A stretch of 28,902 nt of DNA from an uncultured Lachnospiraceae bacterium (GTDB lineage: Bacteria; Bacillota; Clostridia; Lachnospirales; Lachnospiraceae): positions 1-28,902 of the forward strand of contig CAMODS010000002.1 of the NCBI GenBank assembly GCA_946611525.1, in the 5' to 3' direction. Below are positions 23,589 through 28,902 of this stretch, one piece after another. Position numbers and translations under genes: made by a program. The notes beneath the pieces were generated by a model, which worked only from the letters and a program-made list of their open reading frames with translations, did no database searches and had not been told where the DNA came from. Positions within the stretch are counted from its first letter, which is position 1; each line of letters opens with the position of its first letter.

Positions 23589-24185
23589 TCAGGCATCTGC
23601 GGGTTTCTCACCGGCCACATGAAGTCCGAACTGTGCATCAACAACACGAGGTGTATTGATAACAACTTCGCTGGATACGAATACGGGTGCCGCCTTGTAA
23701 AAAAGTGAGATCTGATAAGGCTTGTTGATCGCACTCCACACCCGAACCTTTTCCTCGAGACCGATCTTTGCCTGGGACAGCACGATCGGCGGCTCCTGGG
23801 TATCCAACCAGTTTTGCAGTTGGGACGGAAGCACCGAAGGATGATCGTTAACGATCTGAGTGACCTTTCCGACTATCTTCTGGAAGTCCTGATCCTTCAG
23901 TCCTGCCTGGCCTCCGGAATTTATAAATACCATATAGTAGAGACTATACGGTTTTGGCGGCGGTGCCATCTGCGCCCGGCCCCTGGGGACCGTGGGCGGA
24001 GGAGCTACTGTGTCCTCTTCTTTAACGTCGTAGAGGTAAAGCCCCACTATGTAGTCTACATCCTGTGATGCCGGTGATGATACCTCGATGTTATTAGGTG
24101 ATGGTATCGGCTCCGGACACATCTTGTCTCTTAATAGTCCGAGGATGTAATTACTAACGTCTGAAATGATTGTGTAATCAGCCAT
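23589..24185 (-). CDS. Tail terminator-like protein, DUF4255 (Pvc16 N-terminal type)
   Basis: 198 aa from the ATG at 24185, supported by GGAGG eight nt upstream; an upstream extension without a site (to 24329) is rejected. The opening MADYTIISDVSNYILGLLRD, then NIEVSSPASQDVDYIVGLYL and PYSLYYMVFINSGG, is the DUF4255 signature, followed by the usual LPSQLQNWLDTQEPPIVLS and the strand pair SLFYKAAPVFVSSEVV. Proteins of this type (Afp16/Pvc16) cap the far end of the tube and sheath and set their length. This is the first gene after the promoter region, in contrast to Afp/PVC where it is last. Confidence 0.92.
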   Translation of the reverse strand: MADYTIISDVSNYILGLLRDKMCPEPIPSPNNIEVSSPASQDVDYIVGLYLYDVKEEDTVAPPPTVPRGRAQMAPPPKPYSLYYMVFINSGGQAGLKDQDFQKIVGKVTQIVNDHPSVLPSQLQNWLDTQEPPIVLSQAKIGLEEKVRVWSAINKPYQISLFYKAAPVFVSSEVVINTPRVVDAQFGLHVAGEKPADA

Positions 24186-24225
24186 TTGCTGTTCCTCCAA
24201 ACGGTTTATCTTTATCCTGGTTCGT

Positions 24226-24234
24226 ATAATAACA
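24226..24234 (-). promoter_or_regulatory. Extended -10 promoter element
   Basis: Minus strand TGT-TATTAT: a TG two bases before a good -10 box (TATTAT, at 24226-24231). A transcription start near 24219 would give a leader of about 35 nt that contains the GGAGG site of the DUF4255 gene. No -35 box sits at the normal 17-nt distance from this box, which suits an activator-dependent promoter; the direct repeats begin just upstream. Confidence 0.5.
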
Positions 24235-24240
24235 TAACAA

Positions 24241-24258
24241 GTGCAACAAATGTGCAAC
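24241..24258 (-). promoter_or_regulatory. Direct repeat operator candidate (GTTGCAC x2)
   Basis: On the minus strand GTTGCAC occurs twice (24252-24258 and 24241-24247) separated by ATTT, a period of 11 bp or one helical turn. The nearer copy ends nine nt before the -10 box. SARP-type activators of Streptomyces bind heptamer repeats with 11-bp periodicity located about 8 bp before the -10. A SARP-like regulator is encoded at 572-1177, which makes this its natural candidate target (inference). Confidence 0.45.
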
Positions 24259-24328
24259 TTTATCAAAAAAAATCTAAAAATTTTGATGGAAATGGCAAAT
24301 TTGTATATTTTGCCTTGCTTTTCAGGCA

Positions 24329-27300
24329 TTAATCCCCATAAAGATCGATAAGCTTAAGGATGATATCCTTGATCTGGACCTCCATCTGAGTGGTTACCAT
24401 GACAGCGTAATAAGTATCAACTATATACTCTGCCCTGACTCCCAGCCTGGACTGTGTATCCTCTTCACCCAGGTAAGGGAATCTGGTCTTTTCGCCCCTG
24501 TTCATGTAGGGATCACGCTGAGATACCAGACGGGACGCCATATCCTCAGTCTTGCCCTCCAGCTTTTTAACCCTGGCGCTGCCGTAGTTATATACATAGG
24601 TCAGGCCGCTGTCGGTACGGGTGGTAGTGATCTCGTTGTTTTCTGTTACAAGCCTGTAGCGTGTGTACCTCCTGGCGCGGTCAAGTGCTCCGAATGATAC
24701 GTACTCCATGCTGGCATTACCTTTGTACTGGGCATATACGAAAGGATTGCTCTTTTGCATTATGCGTTCCAAAAGGTCCCTGGCCAGCTCGGCTGCCTCT
24801 TCGTTTTTATGCTCGCGGCCGTATTGGTTAAGTGCTGCTACAAGTGCCGCCTGGGCATCGGGATCCATGTCATCGAACTTCTGTCCCAGCAATGCCTCTA
24901 AGTTGTCGAGCATGCTTCCGTTGGGAACGGGAAGGTTGCTTTCGCCGCCCATGCCGCCGCCTTGGCTTATGTTCTTATCGCCTTCGCCGCCTGTGCCGCT
25001 TCCGGTATCGCCGCCTTCGCCCTTGCCGTTTCCGGTATCTTTATTCTTATCATCCTTTTTAAGCTTAACCTTGGGCTCGCCGGTCTTACTGTCGATGGTC
25101 AGCTCGGGAACATACCCGTCGGGAACCTTGGGAGGATCGTTTTTATACTTGTCACCCAGTTCCTTAATGGCCTTGGCAAGATCCGGTTTGCCATCATTCA
25201 AAGCTTTGTTTGCAGCCTCATCGAAATCAATTGCATCGCCCTCTTTGTCTTCGCCAGGGACATCCACACCCAGCTCCTGCATCTTTCTAATGAGATACTG
25301 CTCGTATTCGTTCCTGATCTCCTCAGCATAGGTGGCGTAATCGCCCTTTGCAATCTTGCCCTTCTGGGCGCGGATCCATTTGAGCTGGTCAGTAAGGAGC
25401 TTTGCGTAGTTATCCTTGGTCTTTTCACGCATCAGGTAAGCTTCGATCAAAGCCTCCATGGCTCTTTCGCAGTTTTTGGCTGTACTCTGCTGGGATAAAA
25501 GCAGTGACTTATGATAGGTGGCCACAGCAGCATCAAGCTCCTCAGTGCTCATCCCGGGCTTATATACTGAGCTTGTATCGTTATAGTTATCGGGAACGTC
25601 CATCCTGATATTCCTTGACAGATAGGTATTCTGCTTTTTGATGAGGTTGTCCGTAAGGAGCTTTATCTCCTTGTCGGCAACCTTTATATTGCCGTCACGG
25701 ATGGCCACGGCCAGGATACCCTCCTCGATGGCCTTGTCCACATCGTCATCCTTTTTCGTCTTTTTAAAGAGTTTCTCCGCGTCATCATAGACAAGCTCGG
25801 AGATGGCGGTGTTGCCGCGCACCATGTAAAGAGCGCTGTAATCAACGTATTTATTGTAGGCTGCCTCGGTAGCGGCAGTGATCTCTGTGTTAAGCTTTGT
25901 GTTTTGCTTAAAACCGCCCCATGTATCGGCCGTAGGAAGCTGTCCGTTGGATAACAGGTACGCAGCCTTATCCAAAGCACTATATTTTGTCTCAGGATAG
26001 TAATAATAAGAATTCTGGATGTTTCTGCCCAGATCCGAGGTGCCGGACTCTGCCATCTTTTTCATCTGGGAAAGCACGGAACCTACTCCGCCATGGAAGT
26101 CGCTGTTACTGGAAAGGTTATAGTATGCCTGTCCTCTTCTGGTGGAATCCGCGTTGGAGCAGATCTCGTAAAGATAGCTGTACTTATCCTTGTTGTATAT
26201 GACGCCCTCCTTGGGCTCGAAAGAATCGTCCTCTTCTCCGGCCTTCTTAGCTTCATCCTTATATTCGAGGAATATCTCCCAGACATTCACCACAGCGTCG
26301 TCCATGACATCGGTAAGGTCGTCCCTGGTATCGGAGAAATGATAAAGAAGCCTCATGGATGAGGGAACATTTCCGTCATCACCAACGGAATAATCTCCCT
26401 TAAGATCCTCCGCGCGAAGCCCGGTCTTTAGGGGATCCAAAAAGATACCGCCGCTCTTTTCCGTCTCATCCAGCTGCTTTTCAACCTTTTTATTGACTAC
26501 GGTCCCAAGCCTTGCGCTAAGGGCCTTATTAAGGGTCTGTGCACGCGAAAAATCCCCATCATGAAGCTTTATGGTACCTGTCACCTCGTCATGGGCGAAC
26601 ATGTACTTAAGTCTCTCCACCAAAAAGTAGTTGGACTGGTTCTCAGCGATCTTTGCCTTGTCCTTTTCGTCAGTAACATAGGAAAGAGTGCCGTCAGTGG
26701 TCATACTAAGAAGGGTCTGCATCTCGGACATCTCATCTAAGTTATAGGGTGAGGGCTCCAAAAAAGGATTCTTCCTGGAGGCATCGGGATCACTTCCATC
26801 AGGATTTATCACGTCCTCTTCCACGCCTCCCTTGACGTACTTGGTGATGAGCATCTCGTCCATCTCTGCGTCATCCACCTTGATACCGCTGCCCACCCGA
26901 ACAGCTGACATGTCCTTGGCAGTATCGAGATCACGCCACTCGCCGCCTGCCAGCTCACTCTTGTAAAAATACACGTCCTGGTCATAGGTGAGCTTACTCT
27001 TTTTGGCTGCTACGCCGATCTCGCCTGAAACTGCCGGTTCAAAGTTTTTGTAGTTTTCCTCTGTGGGAACGATGTCGATAAGATATGTGCCCACCAAAAG
27101 ATGGGCGTCTGCGGGGACACCGTTTTTCTCTACGAACTGCTTGTAGGTAATGCCGTATTTGCGCTTTGATTCGGGAGCCCACCTGTGGGTCTCCTTTTCA
27201 CCTGAGGATCCATCTGTCCCCCCGGAGGACTGCTCACTGCTGCTCCCGGAATCCGTAGCCTGCACTAATGCCATGTCAAGAGGCGTCACGGCAGACAACA

Positions 27301-27358
27301 CCATGGAAGATGCCAGCACTGCGGCTAAATATTTGATTGTCCAACCCCTCTTAATCAT
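24329..27358 (-). CDS. Large secreted protein of unknown function
   Basis: 1009 aa from the ATG at 27358 (AGGAG seven nt upstream, overlapping the previous gene's stop). The N-terminus is a clear signal peptide: basic KRGWTIK, hydrophobic core LAAVLASSMVLSAV, and a probable cut after LVQA near residue 35, followed by a Ser/Gly-rich stretch. The middle is long, helical and charged. Residues about 740-800 are a Gly/Asp/Lys-rich linker, and about 815-1009 form a C-terminal domain. That domain and the helical part before the linker match the upstream gene's product. There is no LPxTG anchor or membrane segment at the C-terminus. Not a known CIS component; it may act at the cell surface, perhaps for release, docking or protection. 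No family recognised. Confidence 0.85.
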   Translation of the reverse strand: MIKRGWTIKYLAAVLASSMVLSAVTPLDMALVQATDSGSSSEQSSGGTDGSSGEKETHRWAPESKRKYGITYKQFVEKNGVPADAHLLVGTYLIDIVPTEENYKNFEPAVSGEIGVAAKKSKLTYDQDVYFYKSELAGGEWRDLDTAKDMSAVRVGSGIKVDDAEMDEMLITKYVKGGVEEDVINPDGSDPDASRKNPFLEPSPYNLDEMSEMQTLLSMTTDGTLSYVTDEKDKAKIAENQSNYFLVERLKYMFAHDEVTGTIKLHDGDFSRAQTLNKALSARLGTVVNKKVEKQLDETEKSGGIFLDPLKTGLRAEDLKGDYSVGDDGNVPSSMRLLYHFSDTRDDLTDVMDDAVVNVWEIFLEYKDEAKKAGEEDDSFEPKEGVIYNKDKYSYLYEICSNADSTRRGQAYYNLSSNSDFHGGVGSVLSQMKKMAESGTSDLGRNIQNSYYYYPETKYSALDKAAYLLSNGQLPTADTWGGFKQNTKLNTEITAATEAAYNKYVDYSALYMVRGNTAISELVYDDAEKLFKKTKKDDDVDKAIEEGILAVAIRDGNIKVADKEIKLLTDNLIKKQNTYLSRNIRMDVPDNYNDTSSVYKPGMSTEELDAAVATYHKSLLLSQQSTAKNCERAMEALIEAYLMREKTKDNYAKLLTDQLKWIRAQKGKIAKGDYATYAEEIRNEYEQYLIRKMQELGVDVPGEDKEGDAIDFDEAANKALNDGKPDLAKAIKELGDKYKNDPPKVPDGYVPELTIDSKTGEPKVKLKKDDKNKDTGNGKGEGGDTGSGTGGEGDKNISQGGGMGGESNLPVPNGSMLDNLEALLGQKFDDMDPDAQAALVAALNQYGREHKNEEAAELARDLLERIMQKSNPFVYAQYKGNASMEYVSFGALDRARRYTRYRLVTENNEITTTRTDSGLTYVYNYGSARVKKLEGKTEDMASRLVSQRDPYMNRGEKTRFPYLGEEDTQSRLGVRAEYIVDTYYAVMVTTQMEVQIKDIILKLIDLYGD

Positions 27359-27368
27359 TTATCTACTC

Positions 27369-28902
27369 CTATTCAGATTCTGCTTCCAATTCCTCAACTG
27401 CAGTTTCGATGGCATCGTAGAAGGCCGAAACCTTTATTTCCATCTTTGTGGTAAGGAATACCGCATACTCGCTCCTGTTTACGTACTCACAGGAAATACC
27501 CAGATACTTTTTGGCGTTGCCCTCGTCCAGATATGCGTAGTTTCTGGTAAGGGAGCCGCGGATGTACTCGTCGGTCATCTGTGCCACGTTCTTATCCAGA
27601 TTGAACTCCTTGCCGGAGCGGTTGGTCATGATGCTGTTTCCGATGATAAACTCATAGCTTCCGGACTGTGATACGTTGTAAATCTGTGTCATGGTAACCT
27701 TTCGGCCCTGCTTGACGTATCTGTAGCCGGTGTGCATACGAGGCTTATCCACAGCTGCCAGGTTTACATACTCCGAGGTGGGATCCGAGGTAAACTGGTG
27801 GTAGAAGAAACCGTTGTCCTCATCCAGTGCCTGGTACATAACCCCGCGTCCAAACTCGGACACCTCGTCATAGTGGTAATCCTTGCCAAATCTGGTACAT
27901 GCTGCAACCACGATGGCCTTTTCATCATCACCCAGATCTGCAAATGCCTTGCCGAAAAGATCCTCGATAAGGTTCTTAAGGTCGTCGTCGGTTAAGCGCT
28001 TTCCGTTATCATCGCCGCCTCCGTCGCCGCCATCGTCACCGCCGGTATTACCAAGATTACCTTCCTTGGCAGTCTTTATTGCGTCATCAAAGGCATCCAA
28101 AACATCGTTACCGGCACCCCTGGCCTCAAAGCTTGCCTTAAGATCCTCTAAGTTTCCTGCTCCCAGCTCACCAAGGGCTGTGATATAGGGCTTGGGATCC
28201 CAGTCACCGTCGGGATCCTCCATGATCTTTTCAGTTATCTTGTCGATAGCATCCTGGAAAGGATTGTTTATATTGCCCAGATCCGCATTGGGATCGATGT
28301 CTCCGGAATCTCCGTCACCGGTGCCGGTGCCGCCTCCAAGACCGCCGTTATCGTTCCTGTCGCTGTCCTTAATTTCCTGGGCACCGTCCAGGTCGTTATT
28401 ATCATAGGCCGTCAAAAGATCCGCCTTCATATCCACATTGCCGTCATCCGCGTCGAAATCATCACCGGAAAGGGTTCCCTTTTGAACCTTCTTTAGGATG
28501 TCCTTAAGCCACTTAACGTGCTCGTCCAGTGATTCCTTTGCGTATTTGCCAAAGGGATCTTCAGTCTTTAAGTCAGCGTACTGGTCCTCTGCCCAGTCTA
28601 AACGCCTGTTGATATAAAGCACGCCCTGGGGCTTGTTGCAGCGAAGTGCATAGGCCTTTATCAGCCCCTGAAGCTGGACCACCTTTGTATTAGCCTCATC
28701 CTTCTGGAGCTCTAAGTAGCTTTTCAGTGTGGCCTTGTTGACACCGGGGATGGATAAAACCTCACGGTAGTCATCGTTGGCACCTGCATGGATGAGCTTT
28801 GCATAGTTTTCCTCGGCCTCAGGTGTGATATCGTTTATCATGTCCTTCTCTTCGACTTTATTGACGATACCGCCATCCATAACGTTAAAAAGGGTCGACA
28901 GC
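27369..28902 (-). CDS. Paralogue of the 1009-aa secreted protein, 5' end beyond the window (partial)
   Basis: The frame is open from the right edge to the stop at 27369. The first in-window ATG (28880) has no ribosome binding site, and the codons before it (CTG TCG ACC CTT TTT AAC GTT) continue in frame, so the true start is probably outside. At least 503 aa are visible. Layout: helical region (SYLELQKDEANTKVVQLQGL, then EHVKWLKDILKKVQ), Gly/Asp-rich linkers near 165-190 and 278-292, and a C-terminal domain (about 301-503). The last domain aligns with that of the next gene (EYVNLAAVDK against EYVSFGALDR, and VFLTTKMEIKV against VMVTTQMEVQI). The stop overlaps the ribosome binding site of the 1009-aa gene, so the two are coupled. 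Function unknown; a signal peptide like that of the paralogue is expected upstream. Confidence 0.8.
   Translation of the reverse strand, partial: LSTLFNVMDGGIVNKVEEKDMINDITPEAEENYAKLIHAGANDDYREVLSIPGVNKATLKSYLELQKDEANTKVVQLQGLIKAYALRCNKPQGVLYINRRLDWAEDQYADLKTEDPFGKYAKESLDEHVKWLKDILKKVQKGTLSGDDFDADDGNVDMKADLLTAYDNNDLDGAQEIKDSDRNDNGGLGGGTGTGDGDSGDIDPNADLGNINNPFQDAIDKITEKIMEDPDGDWDPKPYITALGELGAGNLEDLKASFEARGAGNDVLDAFDDAIKTAKEGNLGNTGGDDGGDGGGDDNGKRLTDDDLKNLIEDLFGKAFADLGDDEKAIVVAACTRFGKDYHYDEVSEFGRGVMYQALDEDNGFFYHQFTSDPTSEYVNLAAVDKPRMHTGYRYVKQGRKVTMTQIYNVSQSGSYEFIIGNSIMTNRSGKEFNLDKNVAQMTDEYIRGSLTRNYAYLDEGNAKKYLGISCEYVNRSEYAVFLTTKMEIKVSAFYDAIETAVEELEAESE

Larger units (their letters stand above)
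24186..24328 (-). promoter_or_regulatory. AT-rich intergenic region, likely leader of the CIS operon
   Basis: 143 bp between the secreted-protein gene and the DUF4255 gene, the only larger gap inside the locus. It contains the promoter and direct repeats listed separately. A weak AT-only hairpin (ATCAAAA with TTTTGAT, plus positions 24262-24287) lies on the upstream side. I see no strong terminator after the 1009-aa gene, so read-through from that gene into the CIS operon remains possible. Confidence 0.6.

Noticed and set aside
23589..24329. Longer form of the DUF4255 protein beginning at 24329
   Set aside because: The extra 48 residues have no family resemblance and no ribosome binding site, cross the promoter region, and the internal ATG at 24185 has a good GGAGG site.
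24305..24330. Hairpin GCCT/AGGC just after the 1009-aa gene as a rho-independent terminator
   Set aside because: The stem has only four base pairs and is followed by an A-rich, not U-rich, sequence on the transcribed strand; not a convincing terminator.
24663..25331. Long plus-strand open frame (222 aa) opposite the secreted-protein gene
   Set aside because: It is an antisense shadow of a well-supported minus-strand gene; composition is Ser/Leu/Pro-rich from codon complement, with no ribosome binding site or family.

Overview
The window is almost entirely one-directional: every gene I can support lies on the minus strand, so the transcription order runs from high to low coordinates. It holds a contractile injection system (CIS) locus of the phage-tail-like, extracellular (Afp/PVC-type eCIS) family. 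Moderate GC, strong AGGAGG-type ribosome binding sites before nearly every gene, and a transcription regulator of the type common in Clostridia (receiver + SARP-like DNA-binding domain) suggest a Gram-positive host, probably Lachnospiraceae (Butyrivibrio-like). The genus is inference, not shown.

Region 1 (28902-24329): two tandem, translationally coupled genes for paralogous large proteins of unknown function. The second (1009 aa) has a signal peptide; the first is cut by the window edge. Region 2 (24328-24186): the only intergenic stretch above 100 bp, AT-rich. It carries an extended -10 promoter and an 11-bp-period direct repeat that looks like a SARP-type operator. This is the likely promoter of the CIS operon.

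Region 3 (24185-2756) is the CIS operon: DUF4255 terminator (Pvc16-like), a 248-aa unknown, PAAR-like DUF4280 tip, a single sheath, tube, tail assembly chaperone, DUF6760/GpE-like protein, a second tube-type protein with a repeat tail, a 666-aa coiled-coil protein, two Afp7-like baseplate/tube proteins, gp27-like hub, gp5-like spike, gp25, two Baseplate_J wedge proteins, a TIGR02242-type tail protein, a STAS protein and an AAA+ ATPase (Afp15-like). Together these would build a tube inside a sheath on a six-fold baseplate with a spike. Missing from what I can recognise: tail fibre (Afp13-like), a certain tape measure, lysis genes and toxins.

Region 4 (2660-1): small downstream genes: GNAT acetyltransferase, Gln-rich protein, an 83-aa protein, a SARP-family regulator whose receiver domain is internally truncated, and a partial unknown gene running off the left edge.

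The observations I rate highest are: (a) a canonical -1 slippery heptamer with an upstream Shine-Dalgarno-like sequence at the end of the chaperone gene, in exactly the frame that would fuse it to the DUF6760 protein, as in the E/E' arrangement of P2-like phages; (b) the direct-repeat promoter that pairs logically with the SARP-type regulator at the end of the locus; (c) the tube-like protein with about five C-terminal repeats; (d) the paired secreted paralogues upstream. No gene-free stretch longer than 300 bases occurs.
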